From Moellerella sp963519845 (GTDB lineage: Bacteria; Pseudomonadota; Gammaproteobacteria; Enterobacterales; Enterobacteriaceae): a stretch of 64,000 nt of DNA. Of this stretch, positions 1 to 8,987 are shown in pieces (the stretch's first letter is position 1; each line of letters starts with the position of its first letter). The DNA lies in the NCBI GenBank assembly GCA_963519845.1, contig CAUQNX010000001.1:124001-188000 (forward strand). The letters run 5' to 3'. The notes beneath the pieces are model-generated. The model saw only the letters and a program-made list of their open reading frames with translations, was not told the DNA's origin and did not search any database. Position numbers and translations under genes: made by a program.

Positions 1-41
1 TGCTCTTTTTTTGTTGTTGAAACTGTATTGTAGTCAGTCAT
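1..41 (-). CDS. leuO: Probable LeuO, first codons only (cut by window edge)
   Basis: A minus-strand ATG at 39-41 is preceded by a good Shine-Dalgarno (GGAG, seven bases upstream) and stays open to the window edge, giving 13 codons. The residues alone identify nothing. The call rests on position: in enteric bacteria the LysR-type regulator LeuO is divergent from leuLABCD across a long AT-rich gap, and that is the geometry here. LeuO is a pleiotropic regulator that counteracts H-NS silencing. The next upstream sequence would settle it. Confidence 0.4.
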   Translation of the reverse strand, partial: MTDYNTVSTTKKE

Positions 42-787
42 TTCTTACTCCACTAAATATATTTATCATTTTTAATGAATATTAAAATCACTCATCTGAT
101 AATCCTATCCTATAGGTTTCATCCGTGAATATATTCACCAAAACTTGCTTTTATAAATAAAACATTTACAAAATGAATTATTTTGCTTTCCCTGCATTGG
201 TTAAAACGACGTTCTTTTGTTGTACCATCTATTAACTTAGGCTTACAGCACGATCAACTTCATAAAATATTAATATTCATCTTTTAAATTAATATAACCC
301 AATCATAAAAATTACTTTTCATCACTGTTTTAATAATAAAACAAAGTATAGAAGAATTCATAATAAAATTATCTATTTCTTATGCTGTATTACGTACAAT
401 CAGATTTATTACAATAAATATAATTATTAGTTTAAATAACCTAAGCCCTAACAATACATGACTTCAGATACATGACCCTATATTATTATCAATAATAGTC
501 GTTTTCTTTCACTTTTAAGCCAAATTAGCGTAAAAAAAACAGCCAATACATAACTTATGATTATGCATCTTCCTGTAACATTTTGTTAAAAGAATTTTAT
601 GCGCTTATGAAAAATAAATATAGATAAAAACATCACTAAAAATAGTGATATTGGCCATAATCACTAAGTTTAAGTTATATATCGATATACCTCACATTTA
701 GCATAAAAACAGTGATTGACACTAAAGGCAAGATAACGTATCAATAAATAGAGAAACTATTTAAACCTAAATCGGAATGAGTCAGCT
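42..787. promoter_or_regulatory. Long AT-rich gap between probable leuO and leuL
   Basis: About 750 bases with no credible reading frame and many A/T runs. It separates the divergent start at position 41 from the leucine leader. In E. coli the equivalent interval carries H-NS-bound silencer DNA and LeuO sites. Here I see only the composition and the promoter listed separately; specific binding sites cannot be assigned by eye. Confidence 0.5.
716..744 (+). promoter_or_regulatory. Probable leu operon promoter
   Basis: A perfect -35 hexamer TTGACA at 716-721 is followed after 17 bases by TATCAA at 739-744, a fair -10. Transcription would start near 751, about 37 bases before the leader peptide, the arrangement expected for an attenuated amino-acid operon. 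Confidence 0.6.
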
Positions 788-865
788 ATGATGAAATTTA
801 TCAACCTACTAAGTCTACTACTACTCGCATCTCCTTTGCGCGGTACGCTTATGGGTGGGAAATGA
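788..865 (+). CDS. leuL: leu operon leader peptide
   Basis: A 25-codon frame opening with two ATG codons and ending in TGA at 863-865. Eight of its 25 residues are leucine: two at 806-811, four in a row at 815-826, then single ones at 836 and 848. Five of these are the rare CUA codon. A strong terminator starts 27 bases after its stop and leuA begins 111 bases after it. This is the classical attenuation design: ribosomes stall at the CUA codons when leucyl-tRNA is scarce and the terminator fails to form. The E. coli LeuL has a comparable run of four leucines followed by a Leu-Arg-Gly motif, which is also present here. Confidence 0.9.
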   Translation: MMKFINLLSLLLLASPLRGTLMGGK

Positions 866-892
866 GCTGAAATAATCTTCCACTAAATTAAG

Positions 893-920
893 AAAACCCG
901 CGCAAGCCGCGGGTTTTTTT
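893..920 (+). terminator. leu attenuator terminator
   Basis: A ten-base stem (AAAACCCGCG at 893-902 and its exact complement at 908-917) closes a five-base loop and runs into seven T residues (914-920). It lies between leuL and leuA, so it acts as the attenuator rather than an operon end. Confidence 0.9.
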
Positions 921-975
921 ATGCCTGCTGGCATCGGATCAAACATAACAACAATATGGCTATAAGGGATACAAT

Positions 976-2532
976 ATGAGCAACCAAGTTATTATCTTCG
1001 ATACCACCTTACGTGACGGTGAGCAGGCATTGCAGGCGAGTTTGTCCGTAAAAGAGAAGTTACAAATCGCCTTCGCATTAGAACGTTTAGGCGTTGATAT
1101 TATTGAAGCTGGCTTCCCTGTTTCATCACCGGGCGATTTTAAATCGGTACAAACCATAGCTCGTGAAATTAAAAATAGTCGTATCTGCGCATTAGCTCGC
1201 TGTGTTAAAAATGATATTGATGTAGCGGCAGAGTCGTTGAAAGTGGCTGAAGCTTTTCGTATCCACCTCTTTTTAGCTACCTCTAATTTGCATGTCGAAC
1301 AGAAATTGAAAAAAACGTTTGATGATGCATTAGAAATGGCAATTAATTCTGTTAAGCATGCGCGTAGATTTACTGATGACGTCGAATTTTCTTGCGAAGA
1401 TGCCGGAAGAACAGATATTGACAACTTATGTCGTATCGTAGAAGCCGCGATCACCGCAGGGGCAACAACGGTCAATATCCCAGATACCGTGGGTTATACT
1501 ACCCCTTATGAATTCGGCAATATTATAAAAACCTTATACAACCGCGTTCCTAATATTGATAAAGCGATTATTTCTGTTCACTGCCATGATGATTTAGGTA
1601 TGTCTGTTGCTAACTCTATTAGTGCAGTTGAAGCAGGCGCACGCCAAGTCGAAGGTACTATTAATGGCTTAGGTGAACGCGCAGGTAACTGTGCATTAGA
1701 AGAAGTGATCATGGCGATTAAATTGCGTGAACAGATGATGGGTGTGCATACCAATATTAATCATAAAGAGATTTATCGCACCAGTCAGTTAGTTAGCCAA
1801 TTATGTAACACCCCAATTCCAGCTAATAAAGCCGTAGTAGGTAGCAATGCATTTGCTCACTCTTCAGGTATTCACCAAGATGGCGTATTAAAAAATCGCC
1901 AAACTTATGAAATTATGACCCCCTCCTCTATTGGGTTAAAAGAAGTACAATTAAACTTAACCTCGCGCTCAGGCCGTGCGGCTGTGAAACATCGTATGGA
2001 AGAGATGGGCTATAAAGAAGGTAAAGACTTTGTATTGGATAGTTTGTATGAGGCTTTCTTGCAATTGGCAGATAAAAAAGGTCAAGTGTTTGATTATGAT
2101 TTAGAAGCATTAGCCTTCTTTGCTCAGCAACAAGATGAAGCCGACCATTTCACCATGGACTATTTCAGCACCCAATCAGGCTCAAGTATTGTAGCTACTG
2201 CGACGGTTAAAATGCGTTGTGGTGAGGTCGAAAAATCAGAAGCCGCCACCGGAAATGGTCCTGTTGATGCCGTCTATCAAGCCTTTGGTAAAATTACTGG
2301 CTATCCAATCAAGTTAGTTTCTTATCAATTATCTGCCAAAGGTCAAGGTGAGAACGCATTAGGTCAAGTGGATATCGTTGTCGAGTGCTATGGCCGCCGT
2401 TTCCACGGAATGGGCTTAGCCACTGATATCGTTGAGTCATCGGCAAAATCGATGGTTCATGTCTTAAACTCTATTTGGCGTTCAGAGCAAGTCGAAAAAG
2501 AAAAACAAAAAATTCACAACGAATCACAATAA
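976..2532 (+). CDS. leuA: 2-isopropylmalate synthase
   Basis: LeuA condenses acetyl-CoA with 2-ketoisovalerate, the first committed step of leucine synthesis in the cytoplasm. The 518-residue product is near the E. coli length (523). The N-terminal HMGL-like TIM barrel begins with DTTLRDGEQ at residues 9-17, and the metal-binding HCHDDLG motif lies near residue 200. The last 130 or so residues form the LeuA allosteric domain used for leucine feedback. It is the first structural gene after the attenuator and runs into leuB after 21 bases, so it is controlled by attenuation. Nothing is unusual. Confidence 0.97.
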   Translation: MSNQVIIFDTTLRDGEQALQASLSVKEKLQIAFALERLGVDIIEAGFPVSSPGDFKSVQTIAREIKNSRICALARCVKNDIDVAAESLKVAEAFRIHLFLATSNLHVEQKLKKTFDDALEMAINSVKHARRFTDDVEFSCEDAGRTDIDNLCRIVEAAITAGATTVNIPDTVGYTTPYEFGNIIKTLYNRVPNIDKAIISVHCHDDLGMSVANSISAVEAGARQVEGTINGLGERAGNCALEEVIMAIKLREQMMGVHTNINHKEIYRTSQLVSQLCNTPIPANKAVVGSNAFAHSSGIHQDGVLKNRQTYEIMTPSSIGLKEVQLNLTSRSGRAAVKHRMEEMGYKEGKDFVLDSLYEAFLQLADKKGQVFDYDLEALAFFAQQQDEADHFTMDYFSTQSGSSIVATATVKMRCGEVEKSEAATGNGPVDAVYQAFGKITGYPIKLVSYQLSAKGQGENALGQVDIVVECYGRRFHGMGLATDIVESSAKSMVHVLNSIWRSEQVEKEKQKIHNESQ

Positions 2533-2553
2533 AACTAAAGGAAGCCGTAAACC

Positions 2554-3645
2554 ATGTCGAACAGTTATCATATCGCCGTATTGCCAGGTGACGGAATTGG
2601 GCCAGAAGTGATGGCTCAGGCTTATAAAGTACTGGAGGCAATTCGCCAGCGTTTTCAAATCACCTTGACGACCAGTGAGCATGATGTCGGTGGTATCGCC
2701 ATCGACCGTCATGGACATCCATTACCGCCAGAGACTCTGAGCGGTTGTGAAAAAGCCGATGCCGTCTTATTTGGTTCTGTCGGTGGCCCTAAATGGGAGC
2801 ACTTGGCGCCCGATGCGCAACCTGAACGCGGCGCACTCTTGCCTTTGCGTAAACATTTTAAGTTATTTAGTAATTTGCGCCCTGCACGTTTATATGCCGG
2901 ATTAGAAGCATTTTGCCCTTTACGCGCTGATATCGCCGCACAAGGATTTGATATTCTCTGTGTGCGTGAATTAACGGGTGGTATTTACTTTGGTCAACCC
3001 AAGGGACGTAAAGGAGAAGGTGATAACGAATACGCATTTGATACTGAAATCTATCATCGTTATGAGATTGAGCGCATTGCACGTATCGCTTTTGAATCAG
3101 CTCGTAAACGTAAGAAAAAAGTGACTTCTATCGATAAATCGAATGTTTTACAAAGCTCGATTTTATGGCGCCAAGTGGTAACGGAAGTCGCTAAAGAGTA
3201 TCCAGATATCGCGCTCAGCCATATGTATATTGATAACGCAGCGATGCAGATGATTAAAGCTCCATCGCAATTTGATGTAGTACTCTGTTCAAACCTGTTT
3301 GGCGATATTCTCTCTGATGAGTGCGCGATGATCACAGGCTCAATGGGTATGTTGCCTTCTGCCAGCTTAAATGAAAAGAATTTTGGTTTATATGAGCCTG
3401 CGGGCGGCTCTGCACCGGATATCGCGGGTAAAAACATTGCCAACCCTATTGCACAAATCTTATCTGCTGCTCTGCTGCTGCGCTTTAGTCTGAATTTAGA
3501 TGATGCTGCAACAGCCATTGAAGCCGCCGTTAACAAAGCCTTAGAAGATGGCCACCGTACAGCGGATTTAGCGGCTCAAGGACAATCAGTCACAACTAGC
3601 GAAATGGGCGATATCATCGCGCGTTATATCGCAGAGGGAGTCTAA
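2554..3645 (+). CDS. leuB: 3-isopropylmalate dehydrogenase
   Basis: LeuB oxidises and decarboxylates 3-isopropylmalate to 2-ketoisocaproate with NAD+, the third leucine step. At 363 residues it has the usual length. The opening LPGDGIGPEV motif and the C-terminal EPAGGSAPDIAGK nucleotide-binding segment are characteristic of the isocitrate/isopropylmalate dehydrogenase family. An AGGA ribosome site lies just before the ATG. Its stop is one base before the leuC start, so translation is probably coupled. Confidence 0.97.
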   Translation: MSNSYHIAVLPGDGIGPEVMAQAYKVLEAIRQRFQITLTTSEHDVGGIAIDRHGHPLPPETLSGCEKADAVLFGSVGGPKWEHLAPDAQPERGALLPLRKHFKLFSNLRPARLYAGLEAFCPLRADIAAQGFDILCVRELTGGIYFGQPKGRKGEGDNEYAFDTEIYHRYEIERIARIAFESARKRKKKVTSIDKSNVLQSSILWRQVVTEVAKEYPDIALSHMYIDNAAMQMIKAPSQFDVVLCSNLFGDILSDECAMITGSMGMLPSASLNEKNFGLYEPAGGSAPDIAGKNIANPIAQILSAALLLRFSLNLDDAATAIEAAVNKALEDGHRTADLAAQGQSVTTSEMGDIIARYIAEGV

Positions 3646-3646
3646 A

Positions 3647-5053
3647 ATGGCGAAAACCTTATATCAGAAATTATATGATGCCCACCTTGTTCGCGAAGTC
3701 GAAAATGAAACACCGTTAATCTATATTGACCGCCATTTGGTCCATGAGGTGACTTCCCCACAAGCTTTTGATGGATTGAGAACTAAAAATCGTCCATTGC
3801 ATCAACCAAGTAAAACCTTTGCCACTATGGATCACAATGTCTCCACACAAACTAAAGATATCAATGCTTGTGGTGATATGGCACGTATTCAGATGCAAGA
3901 GTTAATGAAAAATTGTAAAGAATTTGGCGTTCTCTTATATGATCTTAACCATGCCTATCAGGGAATTGTCCATGTAATGGGGCCTGAACAGGGGATCACC
4001 TTACCCGGCACAACTATCGTTTGTGGTGACTCACATACCGCAACTCATGGCGCTTTCGGCGCACTGGCATTCGGTATTGGGACTTCTGAAGTTGAGCACG
4101 TGATGGCTACTCAGACACTGAAACAAGCTCGTGCTAAAACCATGAAAATTGAAGTGGTGGGTAAAACCGCAGAAGGGATCACGGCAAAAGACATCGTTTT
4201 ATCCGTGATTGGTAAAACAGGCAGTGCAGGTGGAACAGGCTATATCGTTGAATTCTGTGGTGAAGCCATTGAGAACTTAACCATGGAAGGCCGTATGACT
4301 GTGTGTAACATGGCCATTGAGCTCGGCGCTAAAGCGGGCCTTATCGCTCCTGATGAGACCACTTTTAACTATATGAAAGGTCGCCAGTTTGCCCCTAAAG
4401 GTGAACAATGGACGGAAGCCGTTGAGTATTGGCGCACACTGAAGTCAGATTCTGATGCTAAATTTGATGCGGTCGTCACCATACAAGCCAGTGAGATCGC
4501 GCCGCAAGTCACATGGGGTACTAACCCAGGACAAGTAATTGCTATCGATCAATTAATCCCAATGCCAGAATCATTTAGTGATCCTGTCGAAAGAGCCTCT
4601 GCGGAAAAAGCATTGAGTTATATGGGATTAAAAGCGGGTATCAAGTTGTCCGATGTGGCGATAGATAAGGTTTTTATTGGTTCATGCACCAACTCACGCA
4701 TTGAAGATTTGCGCGCAGCCGCGGCCATCGCCAAAGGTAAAAAAGTGGCTTCTGGTGTTCAAGCTATCGTAGTGCCGGGATCTGGCCCAGTGAAAGCACA
4801 AGCCGAAGAAGAGGGATTAGATAAAATCTTTACCGAAGCCGGTTTTGAATGGCGTCTTCCTGGTTGTTCTATGTGTTTGGCGATGAATAATGACCGTCTG
4901 GAGCCCGGCGAGCGCTGTGCATCTACGAGTAATCGTAACTTTGAAGGTCGACAAGGCCGAGGTGGACGTACTCACTTGGTGAGCCCTGCAATGGCTGCTG
5001 CGGCGGCAATTCATGGCCATTTCGCCGATGTCCGCGATATTGACGCTCAATAA
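3647..5053 (+). CDS. leuC: 3-isopropylmalate dehydratase, large subunit
   Basis: LeuC is the 4Fe-4S catalytic subunit of isopropylmalate isomerase and works as a heterodimer with LeuD. The product is 468 residues, the normal size for the aconitase-type large subunit. The cluster ligands are visible as GSCTN in the middle of the protein and GCSMC about sixty residues further on; DHNV and GDSHTATHGA motifs also fit. It overlaps functionally with its neighbours: the start lies directly after leuB and leuD follows within 12 bases. Confidence 0.97.
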   Translation: MAKTLYQKLYDAHLVREVENETPLIYIDRHLVHEVTSPQAFDGLRTKNRPLHQPSKTFATMDHNVSTQTKDINACGDMARIQMQELMKNCKEFGVLLYDLNHAYQGIVHVMGPEQGITLPGTTIVCGDSHTATHGAFGALAFGIGTSEVEHVMATQTLKQARAKTMKIEVVGKTAEGITAKDIVLSVIGKTGSAGGTGYIVEFCGEAIENLTMEGRMTVCNMAIELGAKAGLIAPDETTFNYMKGRQFAPKGEQWTEAVEYWRTLKSDSDAKFDAVVTIQASEIAPQVTWGTNPGQVIAIDQLIPMPESFSDPVERASAEKALSYMGLKAGIKLSDVAIDKVFIGSCTNSRIEDLRAAAAIAKGKKVASGVQAIVVPGSGPVKAQAEEEGLDKIFTEAGFEWRLPGCSMCLAMNNDRLEPGERCASTSNRNFEGRQGRGGRTHLVSPAMAAAAAIHGHFADVRDIDAQ

Positions 5054-5064
5054 AGGAAATTGAA

Positions 5065-5667
5065 ATGGAAAAATTGATCACTCATATCGGCTTAGTTGCG
5101 CCTTTGGATATCGCCAACGTAGATACTGATGCCATTATCCCTAAACAGTTTTTACAGAAAGTCACACGTACTGGATTTGGTAAACACCTGTTTAATGACT
5201 GGCGTTTTTTAGATGATGCGGGCGAACAGCCAAATCCCGATTTTGTACTCAACAAACCGGTATTTAAAGGCGCGAGTATTTTGCTGGCACGTGAAAATTT
5301 CGGCTGTGGCTCATCCCGTGAGCACGCGCCTTGGGCATTAACCGACTTTGGCTTTAGCGTAGTTATAGCGCCAAGTTTTGCTGATATCTTCTACGGCAAT
5401 TCATTTAATAATCAACTGTTGCCAATTAAATTAAGCGATGCGCAAATTGATGAATTATTTGATTATGTTAGCAAAAATGAAGGATGCAAATTTACCGTTG
5501 ATTTAATCACTCAAACAGTAATTGCGGGTGATAAGAGCTATGCTTTTGAAATTGATGGCTTTCGTCGTCACTGTATGATGAATGGGCTCGATAGCATCGG
5601 GTTAACCTTGCAACATCAAGATCAAATTAAAGCTTACGAGCAAAAAATCCCTGCTTTTATGCGTTAA
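5065..5667 (+). CDS. leuD: 3-isopropylmalate dehydratase, small subunit
   Basis: LeuD is the swivelling small subunit that completes the LeuC active site for isomerising 2- to 3-isopropylmalate. The length of 200 residues matches the enteric family. The segment NFGCGSSREHAPWAL near residue 75 is the typical substrate-binding loop of this subunit. It is the last gene of the operon and a hairpin follows eight bases after its stop. Confidence 0.97.
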   Translation: MEKLITHIGLVAPLDIANVDTDAIIPKQFLQKVTRTGFGKHLFNDWRFLDDAGEQPNPDFVLNKPVFKGASILLARENFGCGSSREHAPWALTDFGFSVVIAPSFADIFYGNSFNNQLLPIKLSDAQIDELFDYVSKNEGCKFTVDLITQTVIAGDKSYAFEIDGFRRHCMMNGLDSIGLTLQHQDQIKAYEQKIPAFMR

Positions 5668-5674
5668 ATTGTCT

Positions 5675-5706
5675 AACACGCTGTTCTCGAGCAGCGTGTT
5701 CTCTTC
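5675..5706 (+). terminator. leu operon terminator
   Basis: A perfect nine-base stem (AACACGCTG at 5675-5683 with its complement at 5692-5700) and eight-base loop lie just after leuD and are followed by a C/T-rich tract. The U run is interrupted, so it may be a moderate terminator. Confidence 0.7.
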
Positions 5707-5891
5707 TTATTTCCAGCATTAACTTCCTCATTACCGAATGACTTCCTGTTTTAACGCCTAACTTTACATTTTAGTTGTCACTAGTTTATTGCCTATATTC
5801 AGCCTAGGCTATTGCTAATTCATTTAAACCATCTGAATATATTGGTTAGCAACTAGGCAAAAAAAAGAGGAACATATTCTTAGCCCAAAAA

Positions 5892-6000
5892 GAAAAAGCC
5901 GATAATCGAGCTATCGGCTGGCAAAGTCACCATTACACTAAAATTAGGGGATAAGCCGGTAAAATAAGGCTTAACGAGCTACTTACTGATTAATATTATG
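5892..6000 (-). ncRNA. sgrS: Candidate SgrS-like small RNA
   Basis: On the minus strand a perfect eight-base stem (5912-5919 with 5897-5904, loop of seven) is followed by five U residues, a textbook intrinsic terminator with no gene in front of it. The space between it and sgrR is about 130 bases and contains -10-like sequences such as TATAAT. In E. coli sgrS is divergent from sgrR on exactly this side, between sgrR and leuD, with setA alongside; here setA is absent. The bases before the terminator (AGTGTAATGGTGAC, then GCCAGC) loosely recall the ptsG-pairing and terminator-proximal segments of SgrS. The 5' end is a guess. No SgrT frame is seen, and the space looks too short for one. Confidence 0.5.
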
Positions 6001-6054
6001 CTCTTTTAATTATATTATTAACATTGATGAAAAAAATGCAGGAGTTCCTCTTTT

Positions 6055-7731
6055 ATGTCTAGTTCGCGTCTGCAAACCCAATTTGTACGTCTCTGGCAAC
6101 ATTATCAGGGAAAAAATAGCGCAACGAATCTCCAATCGATCGCCAATATCCTATTTTGTTCTCGTCGCCATGTGAGAACCCTATTAAATAATATGCAGGC
6201 TAACGGTTGGATCGCTTGGGAAGCTGAATCGGGTCGCGGTAAACTCTCCACGCTGAAATTTCATCGTAATGGCCTAGAATTACAACAGGCACAGGCTGAG
6301 CGCCTACTGCAAGAGGAGAGCATTGAAAAACTCATTGCACTAGTGGGTGATAAAGATGCGATCCGTCAAATGGTGCTCTCTGAGCTCGAACGTAGCTATC
6401 GGCAAGGTAAGAGCCTGTTACGCATTATCTACTATCGCCCCTTTCCCAATTTATTACCAGGCTCTCCCCTTCGTCGTTCAGAAATTCATCTATTAAGTCA
6501 AATATTTAATGGCTTAATTCATATTAATGAAGAGAGTGGCGAAATTGAATCCGGCTTAGCGCATCATTGGCAAGCTATTAGCGACACCCATTGGCGCTTC
6601 TATTTGCGGCCCTCAGTCTATTTTCATCATGGTCGTGAATTACAAACTGAAGATATTATTTATTCATTATTACGATTAAAAGAGTTGTGGCCACTGTTTT
6701 CTCATATTGACCGCGTGGAATCGACATCACCTTATCTTATTGATATTTACCTTGATTCACCTGATAAACAATTTCTTTGGTTACTAGGCAGCCCGCACGC
6801 CGCCATCTTACCCCATGATTGGGAAACTATTCCCAAATTTGCCAATACACCGATTGGTACTGGCCCCTATTTAGTGGAAAAAAATAGCCAACAAAAACTC
6901 ACTATTACCGCCTTTGATCGCTACTTTGGCTATCGTGCCTTATTGGATGAGGTGACCATTTGGGTCGTACCTGAATTATCAGAGCAGATGGTATGCACCA
7001 CCTTAAAAATGGACGGTGACAATGGCAATAATGGTTCTTTAGAAAGTCGCATGGAAGAGGGGTGCTATTTTTTATTGATGGATCAGCGTTCGACGCTCTG
7101 CCAACGAGATGATGTACGCCAATGGCTATGCAGTTTTCTTACGCCAATCAATTTGTTGGCTCACTGCGAACCCTTCTATCAACGTCACTGGTCGCCCGCT
7201 TATGGGCTGCTTCTCCACTGGCACCATAGCCGAATGCTGACACAGCTGCCTAAACCCGATGATTTAACTGAGTTAACCGTGACCTTCTATCATCACCACC
7301 ATGAATTTTGTGCTATCAGCCAAATTCTGCAAAGAGTGTTAAAAATGCAAGGCGTTACTTTGCATATTAACATTCTCGATTATGATGATTGGTTTAACGG
7401 TAAAGGTGAAAGCGATATATGGCTGGCAACTGCTAACTTTTTTAAGCCATTGGCATTTTCAGTTTTTGCTACTCTCTATGAAATGCCATTATTAAGACAT
7501 TGCCTGAATACGTCTTTTGAAACAGAACTTGAGCTGTGGCGACAAAATGAATTGGATGTTGATAGCTGGTGCATGAGTTTGGTGGATTCTCATATGTTCC
7601 ACCCTCTTTTACATCATTGGCTTGAATTACAAGGTCAAAGAACCTTACGCGGCGTTAAAATGAATACCTTCGGTTGGTTTGACTTTAAATCAGCTTGGTT
7701 TAAACCAATTGAAGATAATATACAAAAATAA
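6055..7731 (+). CDS. sgrR: SgrR, sugar-phosphate stress transcriptional regulator
   Basis: SgrR senses glucose-phosphate stress and activates the small RNA SgrS. The 558-residue product has the SgrR layout: an N-terminal winged helix (about residues 1-115, including ILFCSRRHVRTLLNNM) followed by a solute-binding-protein family 5 domain used as a ligand sensor. Length and architecture match E. coli SgrR (551). The start is preceded by AGGAG at 6041-6045. Unlike E. coli, no thiBPQ genes follow; a gap with DnaA boxes and then mutH come next. Confidence 0.9.
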   Translation: MSSSRLQTQFVRLWQHYQGKNSATNLQSIANILFCSRRHVRTLLNNMQANGWIAWEAESGRGKLSTLKFHRNGLELQQAQAERLLQEESIEKLIALVGDKDAIRQMVLSELERSYRQGKSLLRIIYYRPFPNLLPGSPLRRSEIHLLSQIFNGLIHINEESGEIESGLAHHWQAISDTHWRFYLRPSVYFHHGRELQTEDIIYSLLRLKELWPLFSHIDRVESTSPYLIDIYLDSPDKQFLWLLGSPHAAILPHDWETIPKFANTPIGTGPYLVEKNSQQKLTITAFDRYFGYRALLDEVTIWVVPELSEQMVCTTLKMDGDNGNNGSLESRMEEGCYFLLMDQRSTLCQRDDVRQWLCSFLTPINLLAHCEPFYQRHWSPAYGLLLHWHHSRMLTQLPKPDDLTELTVTFYHHHHEFCAISQILQRVLKMQGVTLHINILDYDDWFNGKGESDIWLATANFFKPLAFSVFATLYEMPLLRHCLNTSFETELELWRQNELDVDSWCMSLVDSHMFHPLLHHWLELQGQRTLRGVKMNTFGWFDFKSAWFKPIEDNIQK

Positions 7732-7980
7732 TAAAAGTTATAAACAGCCAAAGTTAGATGCAGTGACTTTATTCACTTTTTCTGTGGATATCTATGTTAA
7801 CAACATCATAGCAATCAGGGTACAAGCTGTAGAGACTAACTATTTAACCCTGAGAGAAAAATAAAAAATAACATGCTATTTCATATAGATAAAATAAAAA
7901 ATCAGCCTTTAATCACAAAAATAAGTCTTGAATAAATAGCACTAGGAGTTTAAGTGAGCAAAAAACAACCGATAAGGTAT

Positions 7981-8217
7981 TTATCCACAGGATCTGTCTT
8001 TTCCTTATGCTATTAAGCTAATCTTCAGCTAAAAAACCGTTTCGTCAAGCCTGTAAATTCACACAGTGCTTTGCTATTTCTCTAGTTATCCCATAAACCT
8101 GTGGATAACCTAGTATAAGATCCTGTTCATTATCTTGGGATGAAAGTGCATAATAAAAATAAAGCAGTTCTGATCAAGGATAAAAAAGCTTGATTACCGT
8201 TAAAAATCAATAAATTA
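7981..8217. other. DnaA-box cluster resembling DARS2, beside mutH
   Basis: The 560-base gap between sgrR and mutH has no gene. It holds two perfect DnaA boxes in opposite orientation: TTATCCACA at 7981-7989 and TGTGGATAA at 8100-8108. Two degenerate boxes face the second one, ATTCACACA at 8057-8065 and TTATCCCAT at 8086-8094. A perfect match to the IHF consensus (WATCAANNNNTTR) lies at 8205-8217. In E. coli the DnaA-reactivating sequence DARS2 lies next to mutH and depends on IHF and Fis. Two boxes facing one way opposed by a third is, as I recall, the DARS core layout. That this site regenerates ATP-DnaA is inference. Confidence 0.55.
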
Positions 8218-8290
8218 TAAACTTATACATTCGGGTGATATAATGCTAATCATATTAGTAAAAACAGCGGTTAAATTTTAAACGATTATT

Positions 8291-8986
8291 ATGGCATTTA
8301 TTCCCCCAGCGCCCCCCCTTGATGAAAGTACCCTGATGGATCGTGCAGAAGCTTTAGCTGGCTATACGCTCGGCGAGCTGGCGATGCATGCAAACTATCC
8401 TATTCCGCCAGATCTTAAACGTGATAAAGGTTGGGTCGGTATGCTATTAGAGTATTTTCTCGGCGCTACCGCAGGCAGTAAAGCTGAGCAAGATTTTGCT
8501 GATATAGGTATAGAACTAAAAACAATCCCTATCGATCGCACAGGATTTCCCTTAGAAACTACCTTTGTTTGCGTAGCTCCTCTAACCGGAAATACGGGTA
8601 TCACTTGGCAAACGAGTTATGTGCGTAAAAAGCTCTCTCGAGTCTTATGGCTACCGATTGAAGGTGAGCGACAAATCCCTTTAGCGGAACGACGTATTGC
8701 CAGCCCCTTGCTCTGGAGCCCCTCTCCTATTGAAGAACAGCTGTTAAAGCAAGATTGGGAAGAGTTGATGGATTTAATTGTGTTAGGAAAAGTCGAAACT
8801 ATCACCGCGCGTCATGGGCAAGTACTGCAAATTCGACCCAAAGCGGCGAATAGCAAAGCATTAACCGAGGGGACAGGCGAGTTTGGCCAACCCATTATGA
8901 CCTTGCCTCGGGGATTTTATTTGAAGAAGGATTTCACTGCACCACTATTGGCCCGTCATTTTAAAATCGACGCCTCACCGAACTGA
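8291..8986 (+). CDS. mutH: DNA mismatch repair endonuclease MutH
   Basis: MutH nicks the unmethylated strand at hemimethylated GATC sites after activation by MutL. The 231-residue product is close to E. coli MutH (229) along its whole length. The catalytic D-X6-E-X-K motif is intact as D68, E75 and K77. The conserved RDKGWVG and AGSKAEQDF segments are also present. No strong Shine-Dalgarno is visible before the ATG. Its stop lies one base from the end of the convergent small gene on the other strand. Its presence implies Dam methylation in the host. Confidence 0.97.
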   Translation: MAFIPPAPPLDESTLMDRAEALAGYTLGELAMHANYPIPPDLKRDKGWVGMLLEYFLGATAGSKAEQDFADIGIELKTIPIDRTGFPLETTFVCVAPLTGNTGITWQTSYVRKKLSRVLWLPIEGERQIPLAERRIASPLLWSPSPIEEQLLKQDWEELMDLIVLGKVETITARHGQVLQIRPKAANSKALTEGTGEFGQPIMTLPRGFYLKKDFTAPLLARHFKIDASPN

Positions 8987-8987
8987 T

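Noticed and set aside
960..1475. A 171-codon minus-strand frame inside leuA
   Set aside because: Antisense shadow of a clear enzyme gene.
7679..7864. A 61-codon plus-strand frame overlapping the end of sgrR
   Set aside because: It starts inside sgrR, has no ribosome site and reads AT-rich spacer; no protein features.
7981..8217. The DnaA boxes as a chromosomal origin (oriC)
   Set aside because: There are too few boxes, no AT-rich 13-mer array and few GATC sites; none of the usual oriC neighbours are present. A DARS-type site fits better.
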